Assembly: GCA_964019165.1 (NCBI GenBank)
Contig: OZ025281.1
Span: forward strand, 10,121,888-10,185,887
From: Mastigias papua
Taxonomy: Eukaryota; Cnidaria; Scyphozoa; Rhizostomeae; Mastigiidae
Reading direction: 5' to 3'
Length of the DNA: 64,000 nucleotides
Numbering within the stretch: the first letter of the stretch is position 1; each line of letters begins with the position of its first letter. The notes beneath the pieces were generated by a model. That model was given only the letters and a program-made list of their open reading frames with translations, was not told the origin of the DNA and searched no databases. Of the stretch, positions 45,357-59,424 are shown one piece after another. The translations under genes and the position numbers were made by a program.

Positions 45357-45553
45357 AAGCCTCGATGCGTAGAGGAGGCGAGGAAGAGTTGCTAATTCCA
45401 CAGACATCCCTTTGCCTTCGCTGACGTCCGGGTCAAGTTGAACAAAGTTGAGATAAATGAAAATTGGAGAGGTTTCCGGATGGCAATATCGACGACGTGT
45501 TCTCGTTAACCCGGAAGCATCCTCGTAGACTAGGAGGGTATGGCAAGGGGCTG

Positions 45554-45707
<154 letters not shown>

Positions 45708-45894
45708 TATTTTGTGTCGCTTCCAATGTCTAGCTTACAGTATACATATACGTACATGTACACGAATCTAAATCCATAATTAAAGTGGCATAAATAAAAA
45801 ATATGTTTGAATTCTATTTGCCATCTAACATAAGATAAAACTAATTTATATATACATATTTACATGCAAGACATTTACTTCTAGGACCTCCACC

Positions 45895-46504
45895 CCCACC
45901 CCCACCTTGTAGTCTGTTTTTTAAAGATGCTTAGATGTTTTGCGGATATCATATGATTTGTTAGTCCGTTCCATACATGAGGTCCTAGGGATCTGAGGCT
46001 ATTTGGGTCAAAGTTGATATGATTTGGTGTATAGTGTTGCAAATTGTTGGTTTCTCAGTATATGTAACTAGAAGATTTTAATTTGAAAATATCTTGCATG
46101 ATGGAAATGTTTAGTTTTTTCAAAGTTTTGAAAATTTAAATGCAGAGCAATTTTAGTCGGAAAACATACATAGTACGTCTTCGTGACTTCAAAAGTAAAT
46201 AGCCATATGAACTAAGTTAGTCGTTACATAAGAATCTAAGGGCACGTTCGTTGTCTTGTCCAATTTTCTGCAAGAAATTAGCCGATATGAAGCACCATAC
46301 TAATAGGCAATAATCAAAATTAGAATAGATAAAGCTCAGGGCAAGAATCTTCCTTTCATAAAAACCAATAAATCTGTTAAGTCTTTTTAGAACACTGAGT
46401 TGTGATGCAGTTGTTCTACAAATTTCAGAGCTGTGCTTTTCAAAACTTAGCTGATAGTCTAAATAAATTCTGATCTTCATTTCGTATACTACTTTATATT
46501 TCAG
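45895..46504 (-). pseudogene. CR1/L2-type non-LTR RT C-terminal relic
   Basis: The minus strand reads LDYQLSFEKHSSEICR, LSVLKRLNRFIGFYERKIL, then NFDYCLLVWCFISAN and NERALRFLCND. Further on is NSLRSLGPHVWNGLTNHM, followed by SIFKKQTTRW. These are the thumb and C-terminal blocks of CR1/L2-like RTs (compare NLNWKVHIKALSTKISRAIG and LWNALPLEIK in the element at 54-57 kb). The RT active site is absent. The relic ends directly at the acceptor of host exon 46505. Confidence 0.8.
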
Positions 46505-46648
46505 ATACATCATCAGATGCAAATGGCTCAGAATTTTTTTGGCAAGGAATGTCTTTGGCTTTGGTTTTACCTTTTACGGTCATGGTTATAATTTTTGCGG
46601 CTATCGATTGGCCTATTGTGGCTTTGGTTATATCTGCTTGCTTACTAG
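46505..46648 (+). CDS. host gene exon, module 3 long exon (membrane helices)
   Basis: 144 nt (48 codons) between TATATTTCAG and GTATGC, phase 1 at both ends. With the preceding G it starts DTSSDANGSEFFWQGM, then two helices (SLALVLPFTVMVIIFAAI and IVALVISACLL) separated by DWP. Sequence identity to modules 1 and 2 is low. Length, splice phases, the polar start D-T-x-S, helix layout and the first intron bases (GTATG...ACATA...ATAATTGT) agree. It is therefore an ancient duplicate of the same exon, still open. Confidence 0.6.
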
Positions 46649-49355
46649 GTATGCAGCACATATGATTGTTATGTAAAAAGCCTTAATTACCTGACATACC
46701 CTGAGTTTATAGGTTTGGAACTCGTCAAATCACTAGAAGTGACCAATCTGTTGCTTGAAAAATACCATCTTCTACGTTCTTTACCTCAAAATTGTCTCAT
46801 TTTTGCTAGAGTCACTGTTGAACTATTCCGGGCTAAACTGAAAGCTAATTTCATTGATTCCTACTGTATGTTTAATCTATCATGGTTTTATATAGTATTC
46901 TTAGTTTCTTTCTTTCTATGGGTAGCTCTCCCTCGATAAGGTAACCTATTTGGAGAGCTTATCAAATGCCTAATCTTTAGTATTACAGCTATGCTTTTGT
47001 TTGAGGACTTTTCATGGTTTTTCATATTAGTTTTAATGATCACCTATCTGTCTCATGAATACTTAAAGAGGTCTTTGACTCTATAGAACAATTTATTGAG
47101 CACTGAAGCATTTTCCGTAAGAAATTTATAGTACGTTTATAGTAGGTGTGCAAGATAGGGTGCGTACCAAAGGCACATATGTTATTGTTGTTGTTATTTG
47201 CTTTATTTTGAGTTGACTGTTATATCTAGCGTTTTCAGCTGATTACAGTGCATGCCGCATCCAGGCATGGGACCCAAAGTTTAACGTTCCTTCTGAAGGA
47301 CGTTAAACTAGGGAGGGGGAAGAGGGAGTCAAATTTTCACCATTTTCGTGCGTACCTACAACAAAAAATGGCCCCCAGTAAATGCTTTGTGGTCATTATG
47401 GCATCCATCAAATTACCTGCAAAAATATGTACACCATACTTGTTGAAATGTATTTGTATTGAGAGGGTGGTCCGCGATCATATTTCCTTTGTCTACCTGC
47501 TTTGATAGTTTCTCCATAAAGAGTTCTATTGCTTTGTTTTACCTTCTTTATCATGTATGTTGCTTCTGGTCCAAAGCAATTGTTCTGACGGAGTGACGGG
47601 GTGGTTATGAGTGACATTACCCTACAAAGTTTTGAAAATTGAGCTCTCTGCATGCTAATGTAAGGAAACAGGACAACCATATAAATTGGTTTTTATAGTT
47701 GCGAATCACGTTAGTCAATCTCAAAAAGTTAGAATTCGGCTGCAATCTGTATCAGCGGGGCTAGGACAGCCATGTGGCCTAATCAGCGATGACATCTTAG
47801 AAATGATCCCCAAAAGTTTTTCTGCAGTACAGAATGACACAGCTGCATTGCCAACTAAAAACTTCTCGAAGAAGCAATCAGTAAAGTATAAACAAAGTAT
47901 GAAGAGAAGCTAGGAGAAAAGAAGAAAGAAGTTGCTTCATTGAAAAATCGATTTGATAATTATGTTAACTTTCCGAGTATTCTTGTTGATGAGCATATCT
48001 CTTGGAAATACCATACAATTGAACTTCATAAGAAACTTTCTAGAAAAGCAGGACTTTTCTTTAAGCTTAGGCATAAACCGGTTTCTTTTAAAAAACCATA
48101 TGTAACTCTCTCTTCGTAATTCTTATCACCCGCAACTGTTTAACTTCGGCTTTCACGCATTCTATAGTAGCCTCGACCATGCTTTCTCCTATCTAAGGCC
48201 TAGTAAAACACGAGTTAAGTCAATGAGGACGGAAACTCACCATATGGACTTCCACTCATGCGATAGACGTTCAGAAGGATCAAATAGAATATTCACTTAA
48301 TCCACATCTAACTGAAACTTAGGGTCTGATTGTTGAAGAATAGTGGGTCCTCACTAGACTCAGGGGCAACTTTGGAAAACTTTAATTCCAACGCTAATAT
48401 TGGGCATCACTTAGTATATTGCTCAAATAACTCGAAGCCACTGTAAAACTCTCGCAAACTATCTTCGGATTTCTACAGCTGTCTTCCTTTTCGACCACAG
48501 CCTGAGTGGATTTGATAGCACCTTCGATGAATCCACTAATGTCAATGAGTAACGCCAGACTTGAGCAAATTATAACGAACACAAAGTATTGTGTCATAAA
48601 CCATTGTTTAGTTCGAATTCATTTCCATCATGACTGATGTCAGACACACTCCATACTAAAGTCATACACACTCCGTACTAATGCCAGACAAGTCGCATAA
48701 GGTATAAACATATCACGTGCCCTGCATGAAACAATCATAGATCATATGGAAAAAATGCATTTATTAATATGCAAGGGTGAACCCAGACATTTCCATACGA
48801 TATCGGGGCAGACAGCTGTAATCATCCTGTTTACTATAAGCTTCTGCACTTCCGCAAAGTAGGCTTCAGGCAAGGTCGCTGAGCAGAGCTCGAGAAAGAC
48901 GGTGATGGAACATGATCATCACTCACAATTCTTCTTCTCATAAATTTATTCTCTCCTATTTTAGACCATCAAATAAAAGTATCAGAATATATATTGTTGA
49001 ATGTTTTATTTGGTCCGGTGCATTTGTGGATCATGTCTGCATCCGCCACTGGTAGCGTAATTATGTTTAGTAAATTTGTCTGTATATTGTATTTGTAAAT
49101 TGTATCTAAGATTGGTTGATGAAAAAAGGAATTGCAATGAAAAATGAAATGAAATATATTACAACTTAAATCGAATCGAAATGACATATCGAAGTGAAAA
49201 CTCCTCCGTCCTTCACATCTTGTTTGTTGAACTCTAGGATCAGACCAGACAAAGTAGCACTTATGTATTGATCTTGGATATGCTTGATTGGTTAGACAGT
49301 GGGTATGTTTACATCTCTGATCTAGAATCATCAAATACTTAATTGGTGCCGTCAT
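46649..49355. other. intron of module 3, no recognisable gene
   Basis: Contains a short near-perfect inverted repeat at 47278-47309 (AGTTTAACGTTCC / GGACGTTAAACT). Short frames at 46715, 47248 and 47686 have no domain. About 49580-49799 is diverged but homologous to the sequence before exons 11957 and 43136. Confidence 0.5.
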
Positions 49356-49431
<76 letters not shown>

Positions 49432-49460
49432 TAGTAGTTGTAGTAGTAGTAGTAGTAGTA
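49356..49460 (+). repeat. (TAG)n microsatellite
   Basis: About 35 units of TAG with two variants. On the other strand it gives a spurious tyrosine-rich frame. Confidence 0.97.
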
Positions 49461-49799
49461 CAGTGTCAGGCAACGCAATAACAATTGGTAGACAATAGCT
49501 TATAACCGCACACCCTCCAGTCCGAAATAGAATAGCATGGCTATAAACTGGGGCTTAGAATATACTTAAAGGAAATAGCTGGGAGGCTGCAAGGGGGCTG
49601 TGTAAACAATTTTCCAATGCCGGTTTTCAGGGGCCAAAATGTCTTATAATGAATTAAGACAGCATCCTCTGGCATAATGAACAAGGGGGAGTATTACAGA
49701 AGGGATGCTCTGCTACATATCTTTTGCAAGATAAATAGTCGGGTATACTTCAATAGTTTCAACATTACAGTTCACAGTAATTGTACTTTTCTATTTCAG

Positions 49800-49829
49800 T
49801 TTATTGGATTATTCGTCGCAAGAGTAAAG
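49800..49829 (+). CDS. host gene exon, module 3 short exon
   Basis: 30 nt between TCTATTTCAG and GTAATT, phase 1 at both ends. With the preceding G it reads VYWIIRRKSK, so it finishes the helix and adds a cluster of four basic residues, which would face the cytosol by the positive-inside rule. Upstream and downstream intron sequence is recognisably homologous to that around 11957 (for example CATAATGAAATACGACAG compared with GATAATGAAATATGACAG). Confidence 0.55.
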
Positions 49830-52685
<2,856 letters not shown>

Positions 52686-52717
52686 AGATGTAATTCGAAG
52701 AAAAGCAACTATGTTTC

Positions 52718-52769
52718 TAATTTTGCAAGACATGTTTCGGATTCATCATCCATATTCAGTTGCTAAATC
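52718..52769 (-). ncRNA. hammerhead ribozyme of Penelope-like copy 1, core mutated
   Basis: The minus strand has the layout of a minimal type I hammerhead. Stem I (TTTAGCAA with TTGCAAAA) is followed by CTGAATA, stem II GGAT/ATCC, GAAA, a 2-bp stem III (AC/GT) and the GTC cleavage site (complement 52729-52731). The core should be CTGANGA, and here the G is T. This is the catalytic G8 position, so self-cleavage should be lost. The ribozyme lies between the element's last codon and its (TA)n, where Penelope-like elements are known to carry hammerheads. Confidence 0.75.
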
Positions 52770-52856
52770 TGAATTGAAATCATTAGAACACATATAAGTA
52801 TATACATTCGATAAAAGAACGAAAAACCGTTATGAAGAAACAACACGAAAGGGGAG

Positions 52857-53810
52857 TTAGAAAGTTAATGAGATATCAAAGTGCTGAACCTGTTTATTTA
52901 AAATGGACTTCTCCCATGAAATGTGCAAAGCCTCTTTGATTTTAAGTTGATGATAGGTACTTGCTGTATCTATAACCGTGAAACAATTGTCACTGCAAGA
53001 TTCCCTACATTTATCAGAACCCCTAAGATGTTTAAAGATGTTGGAGTTTTTGTCAGTATGTAAATGCTCACGCACTCGAGTGGACAAATGTCGGCTTGTC
53101 TCGCCAACGTAAACGGAATCACATCCCGCACAATTAAACTTATAAACCACATTAGAGCGGAGCGTTTTGGGTACTGAATCTTTAACATCGATTAAGTTTT
53201 TAATTTTAAAAGAAGAAAATACCAGCTTTATTTTTAGATCTGTACAATATCGTTTAACTAAAGTTTGTAGCTTACGCTTGGTGAAATTAGACCAGGGTAG
53301 ATGTGGTAACTTGAAATAAAGAGTGCAAAGACCAATAAGGGATGTAGAAACAGCAGAAAGAGCAGTCGACTAATTAATGTTATCAAGATACCCTTTTACT
53401 ACTTTTTGTATTAATCCGTCAGGAAATTGATTCTTTCTGAGTATGTAAGAGAGCTTCTTAACATCCTCATTGAAACCCAGAAGAGTGTTGTTAATTTTAT
53501 AAGCTCTATCCAGCAGTGTTTGGATAAGGCCAAGCTTATACGACGAGGAGGTAAAACTGAAAAAATCAGTAAGCAAGCCAGTAAACGTCTTTTTGCGATA
53601 TACCGAGGTTATGAGATTAGAAGGATCCTTATTGTTGATGAAGACATCCAGAAAGGCCAAAGTATTATTACTTTCTTTTTCCATGGTGAACTTAATGCTA
53701 TCATGTTGCGAATTAAGAAAGTCAAGGAAGAGAGACGCATCATGCTCATTGTTGAAAAGACAGAAAGTGTCATCAACATATCTACGGTAGAATTGGATAG
53801 AAGGATGGAC
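52857..53810 (-). pseudogene. Penelope-like element copy 1: RT end and GIY-YIG endonuclease, one stop
   Basis: The minus-strand frame starts in the RT at FYRRYVDDTFCLF (catalytic YVDD), then FTMEKESNNTLAFLDVFINN and SVYRKKTFTGLL. A TAG at 53370-53372 follows. The same frame then gives VFSSFKIKNLIDVKD and the GIY-YIG domain (VYKFNCAGCDSVYVGETSRH, LSTRVREHL, KEALHISWEK). RT plus C-terminal GIY-YIG is diagnostic of Penelope-like elements. The 5' half is missing because a CR1-like element joins at about 53811. Confidence 0.9.
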
Positions 53811-54022
53811 AATTTTCATTTCATTTCATTTTCATACGTTTAAGGAGGGTGGCCCTTCAGCGAATGCTGGTTTACAAGGGGCCCTCCATTTACATTACAA
53901 TATATCAAATACAAAACAAAAAAAAAATATATATATATATATATATAAAATAACAGATTTAAAAAACAATTTCCATTTAGCTAAAATATGTATAAAAAAA
54001 AATGTAAGATAAAATAGAAAAT

Positions 54023-56920
54023 CTACTTAAATTTTTGCTTAAAAATTTGTAGGGAAGATGCCTGCTTGATTTCAAGTGGAAGGGCATTCCATAACTTTGC
54101 ACCTTTATACGAGAAACATAATTGCCTATTTTTTGTTGTTTTATTTGGCAGTTGTAAATCTGAACTGGTATTTCTTAGAACCCGCAGATGACTTTCTGAA
54201 TTTCTTTTGAATAAATCAGACAGATACTTTGGTGCTAGACTATTAAGGGCCTTGAAAACCATGATGGTAGTTTCAGTATCAATCATTTCCTGAATTGTTT
54301 TTAGCCCAAGAGTATTTAGAAGTGGCCTAGCATCGGCATCGAAGGGGCTATTTGTGAGTATCCTTGCTGCTCGATTTTGAAGTTTTTGCAAGAGCTTCCT
54401 TTCGGTCGCACCACAGCTTCCCCAAACAGAGCAGCAGTATCTAAAGTGCGGCTCAACAATACCAGTATATAGAGTCTTAAGCATATCTCGAGTTAAAAAG
54501 GTTTTGGAATGTTTCAAGAAGCCAATTGCTCTGCTGATTTTAGTTGACAGAGCTTTGATATGGACTTTCCAGTTGAGGTTACTATCTACTTGTATGCCAA
54601 GATATTTGGCATTTAGAACATTATCTATTCGCTCTTCCTGTATGTTTAAAGACAATTCTTTATTATTTTGAGCTAAAAATCTTTCCTTTTGTTTTGTTGT
54701 TATCAGCATTGTTTTTGTCTTGGCAACATTTAATGACAATTTATTGCCCTTCAACCATTCAAAGACCGAAGTAAGGTCCTTTTTCATTGTCTCATTTAGC
54801 TGGTGAATGTCATCAGATCGATAGGAAAGACTAGTGTCGTCAGCGTACATAGCGACTGTAGAGTTTAGGACAGCTTGTGGTAGGTCGTTTATATAAAGAA
54901 GAAATAACAAGGGCCCTAAGCACGACCCCTGAGGCACTCCTATCTTAATGTCCATTAGATCTGATTCAAAACCATTTATGCTACAGTACTGTTGGCGACA
55001 AGAAAGGTAAGATTTGAACCATGATAATTCCCTTCCCAGGAGACCATAGTGCTCTAATTTTTGGCAGAGAATGCTATGATCCACAGTGTCGAAAGCTTTT
55101 TTTAGGTCAATCAGTAGTAAACCAACAAGCTGTCCATTTTCCAAACCACTATACCAGTCATCAGTGTTTTTTAGGAGACACGTTAGGGTGGAATGCAATG
55201 TACGAAAGCCAGATTGCTCATTAGCAAGAAGGCTATTTGAATTCAGATGTTGGTACAATTGGTTGTAGACAAGTCTTTCGAAGAGCCTTGAAATGACTGG
55301 AAGAACCGATATTGGGCGGTAATTTGATTTTTCACCTTTATCTCCCTCTTTGTAAATAGGTGCGACTCTTGCAATTTTCCATAAATCAGGAAATATGCTC
55401 GTCTCAAGGGATGTATTAAAAAGTATAGCCATGGAATTTTCTAAGAATGGAAGGGCCATTTTTAGGAAGTAACCTGAAATAGTGTCAACTCCAAAGCTCT
55501 TCGAACTAGTGGATTTGGCAATGGCTTCCCTTATGTCCCGGCATGTAATGGATTTGAATCTAAATGTTGTTGGAGTAGAGCTCTTTATTTGGAATTTACC
55601 TGACAATAATGGGTTTTCGGCTTCTTCAATATTTTTAGCAAGACAGGTACCAATCGTGCAAAAGTAATTATTCATAACGTTTGCAATTTCACTGTTGTTA
55701 GAGATTTCCTGGCCATGGTTCTTGATATAATCAATATTTGTAGATTTCGACTTTTTATTTATAATTTCATTTATCGCTCTCCAAGAGCCTTTAATATCCC
55801 CTTTGCATGCACTGATCCTGTCGTTGTAATATATCTTCTTAAGCTTGGTGTTCAGAGCATTTGTTGCATTACGAGCTTTTCTATATGATGTCATCATAGC
55901 AGATGATTTAGATTTAATAGCTACCTTTTTTAGCCTATCTCTGGTCCGCATTGATGTTTTAAGTTCTTCATTAATCCAGGGGGAACATTTTTCCGACACA
56001 CGAATTCGACTTAATGGGGCATGTTTTTCAATTATTATAGAGAGTAGATTTGTCCATTCATGGACTGAGTAGTTCACGTTATCAGTTTTAGTTACTATAT
56101 GCTCCCAGCAGATATTGGATACATCGCATAAGAAAGCATCTTGGTCGAAGTTTTTCATTTTACGAGTTTTTATTATTTTATGATCCCTTTCAACAGCACC
56201 ATTAAATTTGCGAATACAATAGACCATATAGTGATCGCTCATACTAACTTCATATACTCCTGATTCCATAATATTCCGGACACAGCTTGTTGCAATATGA
56301 TCAATGATAGTAGAAGAGCTGCAGGTAGCCCTGGTTGGGTTTTCTATAAGCTGCTTTAAGCTATATATGTTATAAATATTAGAAAGGCGTTTAGCGTTGC
56401 TATCAGCTAAGCAATCATTTTCTTTTTTGCCGAAATCACAGTTGGTGTCTCCAAGAAGGATTAATTCTTTACCTTCCTTATCTAAGTAAGATAGTATTTT
56501 CTCCATTTTGTCAAAAGTTTCAATCGTATCACTTGGAGGCCTTTACCAGCTTAGAATTAGAAAAGATTTTGCTTTAGGGGGCTCTACTTCAATACAAATT
56601 GTTTCCAGCCCATTCGTTGGAATATCATTTCTATGCTTAAACCTTATACTATCCTTGATATAAATGGCGACCCCACCACCATGGTTGGATCTTTCAAGCC
56701 TTACTTGTTCATAGCCAGGTATACAGGTCAGTTCTTTAGGATACAGAGGATCAATTTTTATCTCATTTAAAGCCATGATGTGAATTCCTAGCTGAAGAAG
56801 TAGAAATTTGATTTCATCAAAATGGCCTCTAATACCGTTGATATTGAGGGAAGCGATTGCCATACCCTTTTTAAACCCAAGACACTGACGAGGAAAGCCA
56901 ATCCCACCATCCGATGACAT
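54023..56920 (-). pseudogene. CR1-like ORF2: AP endonuclease and reverse transcriptase, one stop
   Basis: About 965 codons. The N-terminal endonuclease reads IASLNINGIRGHFDEIK (N of the active site), ALNEIKIDPLYP (catalytic E), GGGVAIYIKDSIRF, LLGDTNCDFGKKEND (D-x-N), and SDHYMVYCI (final D-H). RT blocks are NYRPISVLPVISRLFE, GLLLIDLKKAFDTVDH, GVPQGSCLGPLLFLLYIND, catalytic AMYADDTSLS and AKYLGIQVD, with the C-terminal LWNALPLEIK. The only lesion seen is a TAA at 56543-56545 between W and RPPSD, where related proteins have W-Y/F-R-P-P. All catalytic residues are present. Confidence 0.92.
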
Positions 56921-56984
56921 TTCAAATTTATCGTTTAAAAGTGTTTCAGAGGCATGCTCGGCATCTTCCCTACTTATTAATGGG

Positions 56985-58127
56985 CTAAATACATTTCAAT
57001 TTGGCAGCAATATTGCCACCAAGCTTATTAACCCCCTTCATATTAAGATGCAAACCTTTACGTCCGAGTTCATTTTTACTAATATTGTTATTGTTGATGG
57101 TACTAATAGTAAGGGATAGAATCTTCTTATTGAGTGACTGTATGATTTTGTTGGCCGATGGCTTATCTACTCTTTGCGTTGGCAACGATAAGATTACCTT
57201 GCATCCTTGAATGTTTTTTTCGATTTCTGTTTTAAGGTCGAGTAGAGCATCCAAGATCTTATCGGCATTTGCACCTTCTTGGCTTGCATCATTAGTTCCT
57301 GCATGAATGATGACGGATGATGGTCGCTTTTTTAACAGTGGTTGAATGTAGTGCTCTCGAAGGTCTGCTATAGTAGATCCAGGAAAAGCACGTACCTTCA
57401 CCCCACCTTTGCTACTAAGACGACGCTCATCCAAACCACTGAGCATGCTATCACCTGCTATGAGAATTGTATTTTCTTTCCAGCAATGCACGTCAGAAAC
57501 TTTCCCAGGGGTATTTAGCTGGAATTCCTCTTTACTATCATCGAGCTTTTCTGAGGATATGCGCTTTTCATCTTCTTTCTCTGCTGCATTACCTCCATCA
57601 AATTGACCACCTTTTCCATTCATTTTATACGCGCCACCTTCAGAATTAACCAGTTTAGATGCGATACAATGCCTCTCATATTTTTCCCTGCGCTCCACAA
57701 TACATTGCCTCCGTTGAGATTCAAGTTTTTCCTTCGTAGTGATTTCAATAGCGTTTATCTTATTGGAATTTTCCTGTGCTGGTGAAACAATGAAGCTGTT
57801 GACTACTGCTGTTGACTTTTCCACATCAAGGAGTTTTGCCTTTAGCTCTAAATTTTCTTCCCTCAGCTGAGCTGTTTTAGCCCTTTCCAAAGAGAGTTGC
57901 CTGTTCAGCTCCACCAAAGCCTCAGCAAGGGCAGCCAACCCATCCATGCTCGGGAGCAACGGTGGGGGATCCAAACCATGATTTTCCATATGTGGCTGGG
58001 CATTAGGGGTACTGACAGGCAAGTCAGCACATTCTAATTCATTAAGCTCCTTTATAAAATGATTGTCATTCGGGGCTTCTAAGGGACTTTTTTCTTTTTG
58101 GCAGATGGTAGGTTGCACGTCGAGCAT
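56985..58127 (-). CDS. CR1-like ORF1 with SGNH-type esterase domain
   Basis: About 380 codons from the ATG at 58127 ([20 protein letters not shown]). A leucine-heptad coiled coil lies around residues 65-105 ([20 protein letters not shown]). The C-terminal half is an SGNH/GDSL hydrolase: [13 protein letters not shown] (block I Ser), [12 protein letters not shown] (block II Gly), [11 protein letters not shown] (block III Asn) and a C-terminal [13 protein letters not shown] (block V His). Such esterases occur in ORF1 of some CR1/L2-type elements and may help membrane or RNP interactions. The role is not settled. It is fully open. Its last codon is 64 bp before the ORF2 start. Confidence 0.88.
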   Translation of the reverse strand: MLDVQPTICQKEKSPLEAPNDNHFIKELNELECADLPVSTPNAQPHMENHGLDPPPLLPSMDGLAALAEALVELNRQLSLERAKTAQLREENLELKAKLLDVEKSTAVVNSFIVSPAQENSNKINAIEITTKEKLESQRRQCIVERREKYERHCIASKLVNSEGGAYKMNGKGGQFDGGNAAEKEDEKRISSEKLDDSKEEFQLNTPGKVSDVHCWKENTILIAGDSMLSGLDERRLSSKGGVKVRAFPGSTIADLREHYIQPLLKKRPSSVIIHAGTNDASQEGANADKILDALLDLKTEIEKNIQGCKVILSLPTQRVDKPSANKIIQSLNKKILSLTISTINNNNISKNELGRKGLHLNMKGVNKLGGNIAAKLKCI

Positions 58128-58132
58128 AATGG

Positions 58133-58245
<113 letters not shown>

Positions 58246-58303
58246 CCAAAGTTTCTCTCTACGATAAAGTCAGATATAATTCGAAGAAAAGCAACTATGT
58301 TTC

Positions 58304-58355
58304 TAATTTTGCAAGACATGTTTCGGATTCATCATCCATCTTCAGTTGCTAAATC
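58304..58355 (-). ncRNA. hammerhead ribozyme, palindrome left arm, intact core
   Basis: Minus strand: stem I TTTAGCAA/TTGCAAAA, CTGAAGA, stem II GGAT-GATGA-ATCC, GAAA, stem III AC-AT-GT, and GTC (complement of 58315-58317). All core positions match the minimal hammerhead (CUGANGA, GAAA, GUC). The 2-bp stem III is typical of retroelement hammerheads that work best as dimers. Confidence 0.8.
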
Positions 58356-58442
58356 TGAATTGAAATCATTAGAACACATATAAGTATATACATTCGATAA
58401 AAGAACGAAAAACCGTTATGAAGACAAAACACGAAAGGGGAG

Positions 58443-58665
58443 TTAGAAAGTTAATGAGATATCAAAGTGCTGAACCTGTTTATTTAAAATGGGCTTCTCC
58501 CATGAAATGTGCAAAGCCTCTTTGATTTTAAGTTGATGATAGGTACTTGCTGTATCTATAACCGTGAAACAATTGTCACTGCAAGATTCCCTACGTTTAT
58601 CAGAACCCCTAAGATGTTTAAAGATGTTGGAGTTTTTGTCAGTATGTAAATGCTCACGCACTCGA
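58443..58665 (-). pseudogene. Penelope-like GIY-YIG C-terminal fragment, left arm
   Basis: The minus strand encodes VREHLHTDKNSNIFKHLRGS and SCSDNCFTVIDTASTYHQLK, ending DISLTF and a stop. This is the second half of the GIY-YIG domain. The catalytic GIY and YIG-like motifs are beyond the truncation. It nearly matches copy 1 at 52857-53080. Confidence 0.85.
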
Positions 58666-58899
58666 CATTTGTCCAATCGAGTGCGTGAGCATTTACATAC
58701 TGACAAAAACTCCAACATCTTTAAACATCTTAGGGGTTCTGATAAACGTAGGGAATCTTGCAGTGACAATTGTTTCACGGTTATAGATACAGCAAGTACC
58801 TATCATCAACTTAAAATCAAAGAGGCTTTGCACATTTCATGGGAGAAGCCCATTTTAAATAAACAGGTTCAGCACTTTGATATCTCATTAACTTTCTAA
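58666..58899 (+). pseudogene. Penelope-like GIY-YIG C-terminal fragment, right arm
   Basis: Same peptide as the left arm on the opposite strand, starting ten bases further 5' in element coordinates (HLSN, then RVREHLHTDKNSN). It is also truncated before the catalytic motifs. Confidence 0.85.
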
Positions 58900-58984
58900 C
58901 TCCCCTTTCGTGTTTTGTCTTCATAACGGTTTTTTGTTCTTTTATCGAATGTATATACTTATATGTGTTCTAATGATTTCAATT

Positions 58985-59038
58985 CAGATTTAGCAACTGA
59001 AGATGGATGATGAATCCGAAACATGTCTTGCAAAATTA
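58985..59038 (+). ncRNA. hammerhead ribozyme, palindrome right arm, intact core
   Basis: Plus strand: CTGAAGA at 58997-59003, stem II GGAT (59005-59008) with ATCC (59014-59017), GAAA at 59018-59021, stem III of A-U and C-G pairs closing an AU loop, and the cleavage site after C59027. Stem I pairs GATTTAGCAA with TTGCAAAATT with one internal mismatch. It is the mirror copy of 58304-58355. Confidence 0.8.
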
Positions 59039-59096
59039 GAAACATAGTTGCTTTTCTTCGAATTATATCTGACTTTATCGTAGAGAGAAACTTTGG

Positions 59097-59200
<104 letters not shown>

Positions 59201-59259
59201 TGCCAAAATTTCTCAATACTATAAAATCAGATAATGCACGAAGAAAATCGACTATGTTT

Positions 59260-59318
59260 TTAAATTTCCAAGACATGTTACGGCTTGGTACTCAAACCAT
59301 CATCAGTTGAAATGACTA
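59260..59318 (-). ncRNA. hammerhead-like sequence of Penelope-like copy 2, variant core
   Basis: The minus strand has a strong stem I (ATTTCAA with TTGGAAAT), a correct CTGATGA (complement of 59300-59306), a 5-bp stem II GGTTT/AAGCC, and a GTC site (complement of 59272-59274). The third core box is GTAA instead of GAAA, so A13 is replaced. The same GTAA is found in the half-copy at 61385, so it is a feature of this subfamily and not a random hit in one copy. Confidence 0.65.
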
Positions 59319-59424
59319 AGTTAACGTTACAACAAATAAGAACTATACACTATCAATCGAATATATTAATCGAACAGAGGAATGAAAGAAACGAAAAAAG
59401 AATGTGGCGGTTAAACAACGAAAG

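Larger units (their letters stand above)
37264..45545 (+). repeat. segmental duplication, copy B
   Basis: Direct repeat of 7047-36294 without the 22 kb of insertions found there. It begins at the loop of the foldback (only the right arm is present) and ends at AGGAGGGTATGGCA, eight bases before a long (GT)n. It contains host module 2, the same CR1-like and gypsy relics, and a DIRS-like element that is not interrupted. It has one private insertion, a solo LTR at 40101-41062. Confidence 0.9.
53811..58130 (-). mobile_element. nearly complete CR1-like non-LTR retrotransposon
   Basis: The minus-strand element has ORF1 (56985-58127), ORF2 (54023-56920), a 3' UTR of about 200 bp and a repeated TGAAA-type tail (ATTTCATTTCATTTTCAT on the plus strand at 53817-53834). 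Short tandem tails instead of poly-A are typical of the CR1/L2 group. The 5' side abuts (TA)n at 58137. It is inserted in the Penelope-like cluster. Apart from one stop in ORF2 both frames are open, so it is the best-preserved long transposon in the window. Confidence 0.85.

Noticed and set aside
47278..47309. Inverted repeat as a transcription terminator or regulatory hairpin
   Set aside because: It lies in an intron of a eukaryotic locus and no terminator function can be assigned. It may be the scar or tip of a small repeat.
48969..49484. 171-codon minus-strand frame with a tyrosine run
   Set aside because: It depends on the (TAG)n repeat and has no recognisable domain.
58443..58899. Two identical 111-codon proteins on opposite strands
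   Set aside because: They arise because the palindrome places the same fragment on both strands. The shared first part is antisense through the centre.
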